Assembly (NCBI GenBank): GCA_035645695.1 | Contig: DASQMC010000030.1 | Location: forward strand, 92,666-156,665 | Direction of reading: 5' to 3' | Source: JAIVJZ01 sp035645695 | Lineage (GTDB): Bacteria; Acidobacteriota; Blastocatellia; Pyrinomonadales; Pyrinomonadaceae | DNA length: 64,000 bases | Shown here: positions 1-8,577 of the stretch, piece by piece | Numbering within the stretch: the first letter of the stretch is position 1 | Layout: each line of letters starts with the position of its first letter | Made by a program: the position numbers and the translations under genes | The notes under the pieces: model-generated | What the model was told of the DNA's origin: nothing | The model's input: only the letters and a program-made list of their open reading frames with translations | Database searches by the model: none

Positions 1-79
1 GTGTGTCGGTCATAGCGTTTTCAACCTCTCGAAAGTCCTTCGCGCGGGCGGCGGTGGCGGCGCGCTTATCTTCGTGCTG

Positions 80-420
80 TTAATGCCTGCCCTTCGCTGC
101 CGCTTCGGCGTTGAGAATCAGGTGCGGTATCTGCCTGTAGGCGACGCCCGGCGAGGGGCACTGGAAGAAGATATAATAGACCCCCGACCCCGGCGACACG
201 AAATCGATTTCGCAGACGCCGTCGCCGACAGGCTTCGCCCGGTGACGCTGCTGCCGGGTGCCGGGCGCGTGGAACGTCGTGAGCACGTCCACGTCCTTCA
301 AGTCGGCGAGCGGCTGCCTGACCGCTTTGCCGACGCGCTCCGGCATACGCATTTGAAGCACGGCGGGCGGCGTTTATGATTACCTCCGGCCACTCGTCGT
401 TTTTGTGATAGGCTTGAAGC
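80..420 (-). pseudogene. Remnant of a secreted/copper-type domain protein, frameshifted
   Basis: The frame from about 361 down to the stop at 80 reads like the C-terminal part of a real protein. It includes DVDVLTTFHAPGTRQQR, GDGVCEIDFVSPGSGVYYIFF and a final PHLILNAE, and uses the G/C-ending codons of neighbouring genes. An in-frame TAA at 374-376 stops it upstream. The sister frame continues plausibly (LQAYHKNDEWPEVIINA) until it meets pilS on the other strand at about 420. I infer a decayed 3' fragment with a frameshift near 362-376. The GVYY beta-sandwich style resembles the C-terminal part of secreted beta-propeller/FixH-like proteins, but I cannot name the family. It could also be a spurious frame. 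Confidence 0.4.
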
Positions 421-2103
421 GTGACGCGTGAAGAGCAGACACGGGTGAAGTCGGGAGCGCCTTTGCGACGCAAAATGTGGTGGCTCATCGCCGGCCGCTT
501 CGCTTTGGCCGTCGCGCTTTTCGCGTTGAGTCTCATATTCGGAAGGGGCGGGGCGTCGCCGGGCGGCGCAAGCTTCGATTCGCTTCAGAGCACGCTTGGG
601 GGCGCGCTGGCCGTGCTCCTGCTCTCCGCGCTTTCGGCGGCGGCGCTGCGCTTCTCGCGCGTGCCTTTACAGTGGCAGGCGGGGGCGCAGATTTTCTGCG
701 ACGTGCTGCTCGTGACGTGGCTCACGGCGATGCGAGGCAACCTGAATTCCCCCTACGTCGCGCTCTACATAGTCATCATTTCGGCGGCGGGCATCTTCAT
801 CGGCGTGCGCGGCGCGCTCATCACGTCCGTCGGGTGTGCCGTCTGCTACACGTTCGCCGTCTTCGCGGGCGCGTTCGGGTGGTATCAGGCGGGCGGGGGC
901 GATCTGGCCGCGGCGTCCGTGCCGGAAGTGATCGGGAACGTGGGGCTGCACGACATCGCGTTTTTCGTCGTCGGCCTGCTCGCCTCGCGTCTCGCCGAAC
1001 GACAGGCGCACTCCGAAGTGCAACTCATCGAAGCCAAGCACGCGCTCGCAGACCTGCGCGCGCTGCACGAGCGCATCGTCGAATCCATCCGCTCCGGCCT
1101 CGTCACGACCGACCTCTCGGGTCTCATCTACACTTTCAATGCGGCCGCCGAAGAGATCACCGGCTACACGGCCGAAGCGGTGCGCGGTCAGGACGTGTCG
1201 ATTCTCTTCGGCGCGCTCGCCCCGAAGGTCGAGGAGTCTCTGCGCGCGGCGGAGGCGGGCGCTCCCAGCCCGCGTTACGAGGCGGACTGTCTCACGCCCG
1301 ACGGCCTGCGCCTGCGCCTCGGTTACAGCATCTTCCCGCTCTTCGGCGAGACGGGAGCGCGCACCGGCCTCGTCATCACCTTTCAGGATTTGACGCAGGT
1401 GCGCACGCTCGAAGAGACATCGCGGCGACAGGATCGGCTGGCGGCCGTGGGGCGCGTCGCCGCCGGTATCGCACACGAGATACGCAACCCGCTCGCGGCC
1501 ATGCGCGGCTCGATTCAGGTGTTGCGCTCCGAGATGAACGGCGACCCCTCGCAGGCCGAACTCATGGAGATCGTCCTGCGCGAGTCAGACCGGCTCAACA
1601 ACATCATCACCGACTTTCTCACCTACGCGCGGCCGCGTCCCGTCTCGCTCGCCGACACGGACTTGCGCGAACCCTTGCGCGAAACCTTCACGCTGCTGCG
1701 CCACAGCCCGGAGACGCGCCCCGGCCATACGATTGAAGAAGACTTCCCCGACGAACCCGTCAGCGTGCAGGCGGACGCGGCGGGCTTGCGTCAGGTCTTC
1801 TGGAATCTGGCGCGCAACGCGCTCTCGGCCATGCCCGAGGGCGGGCGGCTCCGCGTCGAACTAAAGGGCGCGACGAACTCCGGGCGCGTCCGCATCACTT
1901 TCACAGACACAGGGCAGGGCATGTCGCCCGAACAGGTCGAGAGATTGTTTGAACCCTTCTCTTCCTCCACGACGGGCGGCACGGGACTCGGCCTCTCGAT
2001 TGTTTATCAAATCATCCGCGATCATGGTGGTACAATAAACGTCCGCAGCCTCGAAGGGGACGGCACGACGATCATCATCGAACTACCGGAGAGACCGAAG
2101 TAA
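421..2103 (+). CDS. pilS: PilS-like membrane sensor histidine kinase
   Basis: This is the sensor kinase of a two-component system and is probably the partner of the sigma-54 activator encoded next. The N-terminal 190 residues hold about six hydrophobic segments and end in LLASRLAERQ, leading to a coiled linker. A PAS domain (about 215-325, ITGYTAEAVRG) is followed by a HisKA domain with H-box AGIAHEIRNPLAAMRG, phosphoacceptor His352. The HATPase domain (about 440-556) has an N-box (FWNLARNALSAMPEGG), G1 (DTGQGM) and G2 (GGTGLGLSIV), so it looks active. The start is GTG at 421. A membrane kinase with this topology next to an NtrC-type regulator and pilin genes is the PilS/PilR arrangement that controls pilA in other bacteria. 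The stop codon lies in the first heptamer-repeat hairpin. Confidence 0.88.
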   Translation: MTREEQTRVKSGAPLRRKMWWLIAGRFALAVALFALSLIFGRGGASPGGASFDSLQSTLGGALAVLLLSALSAAALRFSRVPLQWQAGAQIFCDVLLVTWLTAMRGNLNSPYVALYIVIISAAGIFIGVRGALITSVGCAVCYTFAVFAGAFGWYQAGGGDLAAASVPEVIGNVGLHDIAFFVVGLLASRLAERQAHSEVQLIEAKHALADLRALHERIVESIRSGLVTTDLSGLIYTFNAAAEEITGYTAEAVRGQDVSILFGALAPKVEESLRAAEAGAPSPRYEADCLTPDGLRLRLGYSIFPLFGETGARTGLVITFQDLTQVRTLEETSRRQDRLAAVGRVAAGIAHEIRNPLAAMRGSIQVLRSEMNGDPSQAELMEIVLRESDRLNNIITDFLTYARPRPVSLADTDLREPLRETFTLLRHSPETRPGHTIEEDFPDEPVSVQADAAGLRQVFWNLARNALSAMPEGGRLRVELKGATNSGRVRITFTDTGQGMSPEQVERLFEPFSSSTTGGTGLGLSIVYQIIRDHGGTINVRSLEGDGTTIIIELPERPK

Positions 2104-2200
2104 TGAGTAATGAGTGATAAGTGATGAGTGACACCCTGTTTTCTCCTGACTCATTACTCATCACTCATTACTCATTACTCATTACTCATCACTCGTCACC
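2101..2200. repeat. Heptamer inverted-repeat hairpin between pilS and pilR
   Basis: The left arm (2101-2132) is a run of GAGTAAT/GAGTGAT/AAGTGAT units and the right arm (2151-2200) is its complement, with ACTCATT/ACTCATC units. A loop of about 18 nt separates them. The pilS stop TAA is part of the first unit. The element lies inside the longest reading frame upstream of pilR, where it translates as THYSSLITHYSLLITRH, which is clearly not protein. It may act as a terminator, attenuator or mRNA stabiliser between the two cistrons. Confidence 0.85.
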
Positions 2201-2217
2201 GAGTCATTAATTGCTCT

Positions 2218-3630
2218 ATGGCAAACATCTTAATTGTTGACGACGAACAGGGCATGCGGCAATTGTTGTCGCTGGTGTTCGGGCGCGCGGGGCACGCCGT
2301 GCGCGCGGCGGAGAACGGGCGGCGCGCGGTCGAGATGCTGCGCGAGTCACCGGCCGATCTGATCGTCTCCGATGTGCGGATGCCGGATATGGGCGGCATC
2401 GAGTTGCTCAGCGCGGCGCGCGAGTTGTCGCCGGATACGGCCGTCGTGATGATGACGGCGTTTGCGACCGTCGAGACGGCGCGCGAGGCGTTCAAACTCG
2501 GCGCGGACGATTTCATCCAGAAGCCTTTCGACGTGGACGAGTTGAAGCTGATCGTCGAGAAGGCTTTGGAACTGCGCCAGCTGAAACAGGAGATTCAGGA
2601 CTGGCGCAAGACGCAGAGCGACCGCGGCCGCCTCGATCAAATCATCGGGCGCTCGCCTCGCATGCAGGCCGTCTACCAGATGATCGAGACGGTCGCCGTC
2701 GTGCAATCCACGATTTTGATCACGGGCGAGTCGGGCACGGGCAAGGAACTCGTCGCGCGCGCCGTCCACAATCTCTCGCCCCGCAACAACAAACCCTTCG
2801 TCTCGATCAACTGCGGCGCGTTCACCGAGACGCTGCTCGAATCGGAACTCTTCGGCTACGTGCGCGGCGCGTTCACGGGCGCGACCGCAAACCGCAAGGG
2901 TTTATTTGAAGCGGCGGATAAAGGCACGATCTTTCTCGACGAGATCGGCGAGATGTCGCCCGCGATGCAGGTGAAGTTGCTGCGCGTGCTGCAAGAGCGC
3001 AAGGTGCGCCCCGTCGGCGGGCACGAAGAGTTGAGCGTGGACGCGCGCGTCATCGCCGCGACGAACCGCGACCTCCCCGCGATGGTCAAAGCCGGGACGT
3101 TCCGCGAAGACCTGTTCTATCGCGTCTCGGTCATCCCTATCGAATTGCCGCCCCTGCGCGAGAAGCGCGAGGACATCCCCGAACTCGTCACGCATTTCGC
3201 GGAAAAGTATTGCAAGCAGGCCGGTCGCAGCCTGAGCGTCTCGGAGCGTGCGATGGAGTTGCTCGAACGCTATTCGTGGCCGGGCAACGTGCGCGAACTC
3301 GAACACACCATCGAACGCGCCGTCGCGCTCGAACGCACAGACCAGATTCAACCCGAACGGCTCCCCGAACAGATCACCAACTACAACCCCGCGCGCGTCG
3401 CCGACGCGCTCGATCTGCCCGAAGACGGACTCAACCTCACGGCGCACCTGGACCAGTTGGAAAAGACCTATTTGCTCGAATCCCTGCGGCGCACCGGCGG
3501 CAACCAGACGCGCGCCGCCGAACTGCTGCAACTCTCCGTACGCTCCCTGCGCCACCTCCTCGACAAGCACGGCATCCGCAACCTCACGGCGCAAATCCGC
3601 AACGACGCCGCACGCGGCGCGCCCGAATAA
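2218..3630 (+). CDS. pilR: PilR/NtrC-type sigma-54 response regulator
   Basis: This response regulator activates sigma-54 RNA polymerase and is paired with the kinase just upstream. The start at ATG 2218 gives MANILIVDDEQ, the canonical start of a receiver domain. The longer frame only adds repeat-encoded residues. Domains in order: receiver (1-120, phosphoacceptor D52 in SDVRMPD), AAA+ domain with Walker A GESGTGKE from residue 170, the sigma-54 contact loop GAFTGA at 217-222, Walker B IFLDEIGE, then a Fis-type helix-turn-helix at the C-terminus (GGNQTRAAELLQLSVRSLRHLL). Likely targets are the -24/-12 promoters at 8406-8420 and 9109-9125 that precede the pilin genes. Confidence 0.9.
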   Translation: MANILIVDDEQGMRQLLSLVFGRAGHAVRAAENGRRAVEMLRESPADLIVSDVRMPDMGGIELLSAARELSPDTAVVMMTAFATVETAREAFKLGADDFIQKPFDVDELKLIVEKALELRQLKQEIQDWRKTQSDRGRLDQIIGRSPRMQAVYQMIETVAVVQSTILITGESGTGKELVARAVHNLSPRNNKPFVSINCGAFTETLLESELFGYVRGAFTGATANRKGLFEAADKGTIFLDEIGEMSPAMQVKLLRVLQERKVRPVGGHEELSVDARVIAATNRDLPAMVKAGTFREDLFYRVSVIPIELPPLREKREDIPELVTHFAEKYCKQAGRSLSVSERAMELLERYSWPGNVRELEHTIERAVALERTDQIQPERLPEQITNYNPARVADALDLPEDGLNLTAHLDQLEKTYLLESLRRTGGNQTRAAELLQLSVRSLRHLLDKHGIRNLTAQIRNDAARGAPE

Positions 3631-3777
3631 TCGCCCGAATAATTTTAGTGATGAAAGCTGGCGAGTGTCGGTACGGGAACCCGGCGCGGCGGGCGAAAAA
3701 ACTTCCCGGCATGAGCGCGGCCTCGCTCGCCTTCCGCATGTCGCTAATTGACGAGTCGCGCGGCGAGCGTCTTTGAT

Positions 3778-4401
3778 TCAGATTTGATCAATGGCGTGCA
3801 GCAGTTCATGTGCGAGTTGCGCGTCCAACTCAAGCAGCTTTTCGCACGCCGACTGCGCGGATTCTTTGTCTTTGATTTCGACGTAGACCAGACCCAGTGA
3901 ATAGTAAGCCATCGCATATTTCGGGTTCAGTTTGAGGGCGCGGTTCAATACGCCGATGGCCTCCTGATAAGTGCCCGCGTTGAAATAGAGCACTCCCAGA
4001 TTGTTGAGCGGCTCCGCGTAATCCGGTTTTAAGCGCGATGCCTGGCGGTAGGCTTTCACGGCCTCCAGATATTGCCCCAGACCGGCGTGCGCCAGCCCGA
4101 GATTATTGTAGGCTTCGGCGTAGTCCGCTTTTAATGTCAGTGCTTGCTGGTAAGCCTTGACGGACTCGGCGGGGCGTCCGAGATGGTCGCAGGTGACGCC
4201 GATATTGAAATGCACTTCAGCCCAGCGCGGCTCTCTGGCCGCAGCCCGCTTGAACTCTCGCAGGGCTTCCGGGAATTGTTGACGGCGCGCCAGTTCCATC
4301 CCGATCTCGTAGTGTTGGACGGCTCCGCCCTTTTCGCCCGCATCCGGCTTGCCCGGAGTTGCCTGATTGTTGAGCTTGAAACTCCTGAACATCTCGAACA
4401 T
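3778..4401 (-). CDS. Tetratricopeptide repeat protein
   Basis: This 207-residue protein is made mostly of TPR units. At least four 34-residue repeats are visible, for example AEVHFNIGVTCDHLGRPAESVKAY, AEAYNNLGLAHAGLGQYLEAVKAY and AEPLNNLGVLYFNAGTYQEAIGVL. The start at 4401 (MFEMFRSF) is chosen because a GGAGG lies 5 nt upstream; an earlier in-frame ATG lacks this. No signal peptide or membrane segment is seen, so it is probably a cytoplasmic scaffold. It lies 53 bp after the pilX-like gene on the same strand and may be the last gene of the minor pilin operon, comparable in position to TPR pilus-assembly factors. That role is inference. Confidence 0.8.
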   Translation of the reverse strand: MFEMFRSFKLNNQATPGKPDAGEKGGAVQHYEIGMELARRQQFPEALREFKRAAAREPRWAEVHFNIGVTCDHLGRPAESVKAYQQALTLKADYAEAYNNLGLAHAGLGQYLEAVKAYRQASRLKPDYAEPLNNLGVLYFNAGTYQEAIGVLNRALKLNPKYAMAYYSLGLVYVEIKDKESAQSACEKLLELDAQLAHELLHAIDQI

Positions 4402-4454
4402 GTTTTCCTCCGTCCTTCGCACAAGACGCCCGCCGGCTCGCGTCCAACCGTGGC

Positions 4455-6137
4455 TTAATACTCACGCACCGCAATGACGTTACGTCCTGCCAGACCGAGC
4501 GCCCTCTGCACGGCGGTCGGGTCGTATTGCACGTTGGAGGTGCCGGAGCCGTTGCTATTGAAAGTTGGCGCAAGGAATGGCCCACCTATTACGTTGCGGT
4601 CGAACCGTGCGATAGCCACAGCACCGAGCGTGTTGCCATTGCCACCGCCGTCGCGTAACAGCACGCCATCGCCAAGCACCAGGATCAAGCCGTCAAAGGC
4701 CGTCGAACCGTGTGCCGTCAGAGTTCCGGTGACCACCAGCAGCCCGGCTCCGCCAGCCGATCCCAGGTCTACATTACCGTTGACGAACGTAAATTTCGGC
4801 GCCGCCGAGGTGCCTAAAGTAGGAGGCGGATTGGCCGTCGTAAACAGACGGTTATGATTGCGGGCTACCGATTCCAGAGAGTTGAGGAGCGACCGCGCGG
4901 CGTCGGGGTTTTGCAGCCAACTAGGTAATACCGAGAGCGGCACTTGTTGGACGGCAGGATTACCTGTCGCTTGTCCCGAACTATTTAAGCCACTGATCAT
5001 GTTGAAATCAGGAGTATTTGTGACGGCAAATGCGGAGATGGCGTTATTCCCGGCAGGAGAGTTTCCGCTATAGCTATAGGCCGCACTGTTGCCCGCATTG
5101 AAACTCATCAAAGATTGATCGGTTGCACCACGAATAGCGATAGTTCCCTGCGGAGAATAGTCCAACACCAGACGCCCGACCATCATCTGCATCTTCTTCA
5201 ACGAAGCGCGCGGGCCGAAGCCTGTGACTTCCACCAGAATCCTTCTCGGCTCCGGTGCTCTCACAGTGACCGGAATGCTGTTGATAAACCCTGTAGAACT
5301 GGAAATCAGAGGGAGGTTAAGGCCGCCCAGTTCGTACTCCGTGCCCTCGGCAAGATACTTTTGCGAACCGGGGATCAGGCGCAACGGGTCGGCCAGGACG
5401 CTTGGGTTGCTGGAGACGGAACCCTGTACCGCGTACCTGATGACGACTGTCGCCGGCCAGGGTAGAGTTTGATTGATGGTGAGATTGAAGGTTGTGCCCG
5501 CCGGGAAGGTATAAATTTGCGGGCTGCCCATAACTCTAATACTACCCAACATCGCCGTCGCGCTCGGAATCGCATTGAGCGTCGTAGCCGTGCTTGGCGG
5601 CGTGAAGACTATGGAACCGGCGTTGCTGCCGTTGCCAAACGTCAGCGTGCTGGTGCCGTTCGCGAAAGAGCCGGAGGTCGTAAAACTGACCACGCCGGAA
5701 TTATCCGGGTCGCTCAGGACTGCATTGAAGGCCGAGCCGGTGAGCGGCGAATAAGTGGCGGCCGGACTTAGAAGGACACGGTCGGTATAGGTCGTGTCAT
5801 AGGTCAGCCAATTCGAGAGGCGGGCGTAGGTAAGCGCGCTATCCGCCGTTTTATTTGAGTTCAGAGGCGTGATCGCTTTGCGATAGCTGATGTTCGGCGC
5901 GACGTTGCCGCGCAGCGCGTTGAGAACCTGCTGCATGCCGGATTCCGCCGCGTAGTAAGCCTGCATCTCGCTCATCGGCTCAACCGTCGTGCCCACAGAA
6001 GAGCCGACCGTCAGCATCAATCCGCCGCCCGCCGCCAGCAACAGGAAAGAGATTAATAATGATGTAATGAGCGCCGCCCCGCGCTCCTGGCGGCGGTGCC
6101 CGCCCTTCTTATTTTCAGACATCTTGTGCTTCTTCAT
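4455..6137 (-). CDS. PilX-like minor pilin / pilus assembly protein
   Basis: This large (560 aa) pilin-like protein is in the fourth position of the minor pilin operon. The N-terminus after the start at 6137 (GAGGAAC 3 nt upstream) is basic and then has a PilX-type prepilin segment, RGAALITSLLISFLLLAAGG, with no Glu at +5 as is usual for PilX. AYYAAESGMQQVLNAL follows, a hallmark of this family. The long C-terminal part is Ser/Thr/Asn-rich, with repeated beta-strand-like segments and a late glycine-rich stretch (VNGNVDLGSAGGAG), so it may be an exposed or adhesive domain. The size is far above that of a typical PilX. The longer frame upstream to 6284 has no ribosome binding site and overlaps the preceding gene. 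Confidence 0.75.
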   Translation of the reverse strand: MKKHKMSENKKGGHRRQERGAALITSLLISFLLLAAGGGLMLTVGSSVGTTVEPMSEMQAYYAAESGMQQVLNALRGNVAPNISYRKAITPLNSNKTADSALTYARLSNWLTYDTTYTDRVLLSPAATYSPLTGSAFNAVLSDPDNSGVVSFTTSGSFANGTSTLTFGNGSNAGSIVFTPPSTATTLNAIPSATAMLGSIRVMGSPQIYTFPAGTTFNLTINQTLPWPATVVIRYAVQGSVSSNPSVLADPLRLIPGSQKYLAEGTEYELGGLNLPLISSSTGFINSIPVTVRAPEPRRILVEVTGFGPRASLKKMQMMVGRLVLDYSPQGTIAIRGATDQSLMSFNAGNSAAYSYSGNSPAGNNAISAFAVTNTPDFNMISGLNSSGQATGNPAVQQVPLSVLPSWLQNPDAARSLLNSLESVARNHNRLFTTANPPPTLGTSAAPKFTFVNGNVDLGSAGGAGLLVVTGTLTAHGSTAFDGLILVLGDGVLLRDGGGNGNTLGAVAIARFDRNVIGGPFLAPTFNSNGSGTSNVQYDPTAVQRALGLAGRNVIAVREY

Positions 6138-6169
6138 AGTTCCTCTCGACCCGTGAAATTCGCGAGCTT

Positions 6170-6868
6170 TCAATAGGCCGCCAGATCGGCGTTGCGCAGC
6201 ACCACGTCGGAGATGAGGCGCACGCGCGAGGCCGGTTGGAATCCCGCGCTGCCCGGCGTGCCGCGCTGCGGTAAATTGACGCAAAGCGTAATCACGACAT
6301 ACCTCGCATCTTTCTTTTGCGCCACTTCGGGCGCGCTGACGGAAGAAATATCGCAGGCGTTCGCGGCCGGGTCGGGTGTGTAACTGACCTTCAACGGGTA
6401 GTAGCGAATCCGTAAACCGTCGATGCGATTGGCGAGGATCGTGGTCTGGTTATTCGTATTGACATCGAGCCGGACGATATAGCTGAACTCGCCGGCGACA
6501 TCCGTCACCAGCCGGTACTGGACATCCTCGTCCGCATCGGACGTGACCTGGCTCGTCGTCTGACGCATGAACGCGTTGAGGTTGGCGCGCAGGCGAATCG
6601 TGCTCAGGCCGCTGTCGGCCTCCACGATGCCGTTGTTTCTCAGACCGAAGCCGGAGTTGGCGATGTCGCGCGACAGATAGGTCAAGGCGCGTTGCGCATC
6701 GACGAGGGCGTCGGAGCGTTGGTTCTCGCGCGCCCGGATGCTGAATGCCCCGGCGACGAGCGTCATCGCCAGTGTCATGATGACGAGCGTCACGGCCATC
6801 CCGATGAGCAGTTCGAGCAGCGAAAAACCGGACTGGCTCACACGCCGCTTTTGTTGTTGTTGTTCCAT
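6170..6868 (-). CDS. PilW-like minor prepilin
   Basis: This is a type IV pilus minor subunit. The prepilin peptidase site is visible as QSG/FSLLELLIGMAV with Glu at +5, followed by a long hydrophobic helix (LVIMTLAMTLVAGAF) and the typical PilW continuation RENQRSDALVDAQRALTYLSRDIANSGFG. The start at 6868 (MEQQQQKRR) keeps a short basic leader; an ATG-like start 9 codons earlier is also possible. It lies 32 bp upstream of the pilX-like gene and downstream of pilV in the same direction, so the genes are very probably co-transcribed. Confidence 0.82.
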   Translation of the reverse strand: MEQQQQKRRVSQSGFSLLELLIGMAVTLVIMTLAMTLVAGAFSIRARENQRSDALVDAQRALTYLSRDIANSGFGLRNNGIVEADSGLSTIRLRANLNAFMRQTTSQVTSDADEDVQYRLVTDVAGEFSYIVRLDVNTNNQTTILANRIDGLRIRYYPLKVSYTPDPAANACDISSVSAPEVAQKKDARYVVITLCVNLPQRGTPGSAGFQPASRVRLISDVVLRNADLAAY

Positions 6869-6909
6869 AAAAAGTTCTTTGCTTCTTTCAAGCAACTCGT
6901 TCCGGTGGC

Positions 6910-7377
6910 TTATTGCAGGTAGGGGCCTGTTACAGGCGCGGCGCGCTTGGTGCTCAGCACGACCGCCATGCTCGAACCCAGCCCGTCGATTCTGACGGGC
7001 GTCACCACGATCTCGATATGCTTCAAGGTCGCGCTGCCGCCGCAGGCAGACGTATCGCAGACGGTGGTTTGCACCGTGTACGAGCTATCGACGCCGTTCA
7101 CGGTCGTCGAGGCTGTGCCGGGCGTGAGGAGGACATCGCCGAAGTGGACGCCGCGAAACTGCTCAACGGTCTGCTGCGCGATGGAGATAGCAGCGGCACG
7201 CGTCCCGGAGATATTGTTCACGCGGATGGCGTAAGTGAACAGCGCGACCGCGCCCAAGCCCGCGACCATCATCACGATCATAGCGATGGCGGTTTCGATC
7301 AACGTAAATCCCCGTTCACTTTTATTCATCATGGTCATGTGGCTTGTCCGGTTAGACTTTGTTTTAGGTGTTTGCAT
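6910..7377 (-). CDS. PilV-like minor prepilin
   Basis: This 155-residue minor pilin has a clear class-III signal: a basic leader, then KSERG/FTLIETAIAMIVMMVAGLG with Glu at +5. A PilV-like helix with NNISGTRAAAISIAQQTVEQFRG follows. Two cysteines (CDTSAC) in the C-terminal half could form a pilin disulfide. An AAGGGAG lies 9 nt before the ATG at 7377. A second start within the leader (MNKSERG) would give a more usual leader length, so the exact start is uncertain. It sits between the gspH-like and pilW-like genes. Confidence 0.82.
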   Translation of the reverse strand: MQTPKTKSNRTSHMTMMNKSERGFTLIETAIAMIVMMVAGLGAVALFTYAIRVNNISGTRAAAISIAQQTVEQFRGVHFGDVLLTPGTASTTVNGVDSSYTVQTTVCDTSACGGSATLKHIEIVVTPVRIDGLGSSMAVVLSTKRAAPVTGPYLQ

Positions 7378-7392
7378 TTTGCTGTTCTCCCT

Positions 7393-8340
7393 TTAGGGAT
7401 TCACTCTGACCTGCACAATCCTGGTAAAACAGGGAGAACTAAAGGTCACGTTAAAAGTGCCCCTCGAATTGTTAATCGATCTCACGCTAAAACTCCCCAT
7501 TCCTGAAATTGCTTGCGAGGCGGGAGTAATGATTAAGTTGCTCGGCCCTGAAGCCGTCACGGTAGTGGCAGTGCCGACTGTGACTTCAAAGGTGCCTGTG
7601 GAGAGGCTATTCTTGCGTATCTGGAGAAGTGCGGGGCTGATTGTATTTGTAGTGCCGTTGCATCCGGTGAATGTGGCACCTCCACCTCCACCGCCACCTC
7701 CACCTCCACCTCCACCTCCGCCGAAACAGTTCTCCGCAACGAGCGTAGGCGCAGGGGTGGCCCCGCTGACAACGGCCTCGCTGGCGATGTCGTTTGAGTT
7801 GCTGACGCTTGTATAAGCGACAACAGGAACAGCACCAGCATCACTATCAATCGTTACATCACCCGATCCGGACACGTCAATTGTGGTCTGCCCCCTACCG
7901 CTCTCCATGGTGAAGGTCTGAGTACATAAAGCAGTGCGGCCTCGCCAGTTAAAGACAATCGGCGGCGGCGGGTCGCTCACGAGACTCACGTCCGCATCAA
8001 GTGGAACGACACGTGTGCTGCTGGTTCCGGTGCCGGCAAAGTCCATCGTGACGCTGTAGCTGCGCAGGTCGCTTGCGAATTGCACCGTCGGCGGCGCGGA
8101 GGCTTCACCTCCATGCCGGCGGATCGCGTCGAGGCGGGCTTTCTCAACGTGACTGGCAAACGTGCGCGCCACGCTTTGGAGACGTATCTGCTGGCGGGCG
8201 GAGGTGAGTTGGATTACAGCGAAACTCGACACGATGCCGATGATGGCGATGGTGAAGACGAGTTGCAGCGCGGTAAATCCGCCCTCGGAGCGTGCTCTTG
8301 AATTGATCTTCAAACGAATTCTGTTTTGCGGTTTCATCAT
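7393..8340 (-). CDS. FimT/GspH-like minor pilin with glycine tract
   Basis: First gene of the minor pilin operon. The N-terminus reads SEGG/FTALQLVFTIAIIGIVSSFAV, which is prepilin-like, but the normally invariant Glu at +5 is Gln. VARTFASHVEKARLDAIRRHG follows, typical of GspH/FimT pseudopilins. Around residue 220 a run of about 15 glycines, encoded by a GGTGGA microsatellite, links the pilin body to a C-terminal beta-rich domain (TVTASGPSNLIITPASQAISG) that looks like a bacterial Ig-like fold. A GGAGG just upstream supports the ATG at 8340 or the adjacent ATG at 8337. A sigma-54 promoter lies about 70 bp upstream. Confidence 0.75.
   Translation of the reverse strand: MMKPQNRIRLKINSRARSEGGFTALQLVFTIAIIGIVSSFAVIQLTSARQQIRLQSVARTFASHVEKARLDAIRRHGGEASAPPTVQFASDLRSYSVTMDFAGTGTSSTRVVPLDADVSLVSDPPPPIVFNWRGRTALCTQTFTMESGRGQTTIDVSGSGDVTIDSDAGAVPVVAYTSVSNSNDIASEAVVSGATPAPTLVAENCFGGGGGGGGGGGGGGGATFTGCNGTTNTISPALLQIRKNSLSTGTFEVTVGTATTVTASGPSNLIITPASQAISGMGSFSVRSINNSRGTFNVTFSSPCFTRIVQVRVNP
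7677..7723. repeat. Hexanucleotide microsatellite coding for polyglycine
   Basis: On the plus strand this is a run of CACCTC/CACCGC units inside the gspH-like gene. It encodes an uninterrupted glycine tract of about 15 residues. Length changes in steps of 3 or 6 bp would keep the frame, so it can vary linker length but not switch the gene off. Confidence 0.85.
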
Positions 8341-8405
8341 GCCTCCACTAGCTTCGCAGCGCGGGATCGGTAAACCCGACATAGCTCCCGCCGCGTCAGT
8401 TAAGG

Positions 8406-8420
8406 GCAATACATGTGCCA
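8406..8420 (-). promoter_or_regulatory. Sigma-54 promoter of the minor pilin operon
   Basis: Read on the minus strand the sequence is TGGCAC-ATGTA-TTGC. The GG and GC dinucleotides are separated by exactly 10 bp, as required for the -24/-12 elements. Transcription would start near 8394, about 55 bp before the gspH-like start at 8340. The adjacent pilSR genes supply a matching sigma-54 activator. Confidence 0.75.
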
Positions 8421-8577
8421 GTTATTTTTACTAACAAATAATTATGCCCGCTCCGCGGAGCAGGCATGTGGCAGTTACCCTTAGTAACACTTTGAGAAGC
8501 CGGCTACATACGCCGGTAAAGACTACCGGCGCGGACGTATTGCATCAGTAGTCCTTACGTGTGAGAGCCTCTAACTC

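Noticed and set aside
2128..2217. Extended N-terminus of PilR (THYSSLITHYSLLITRH)
   Set aside because: The residues are the translation of the heptamer repeat. The canonical receiver start is at 2218.
7677..7723. On/off phase variation through the microsatellite
   Set aside because: The unit length is a multiple of three, so changes keep the reading frame.
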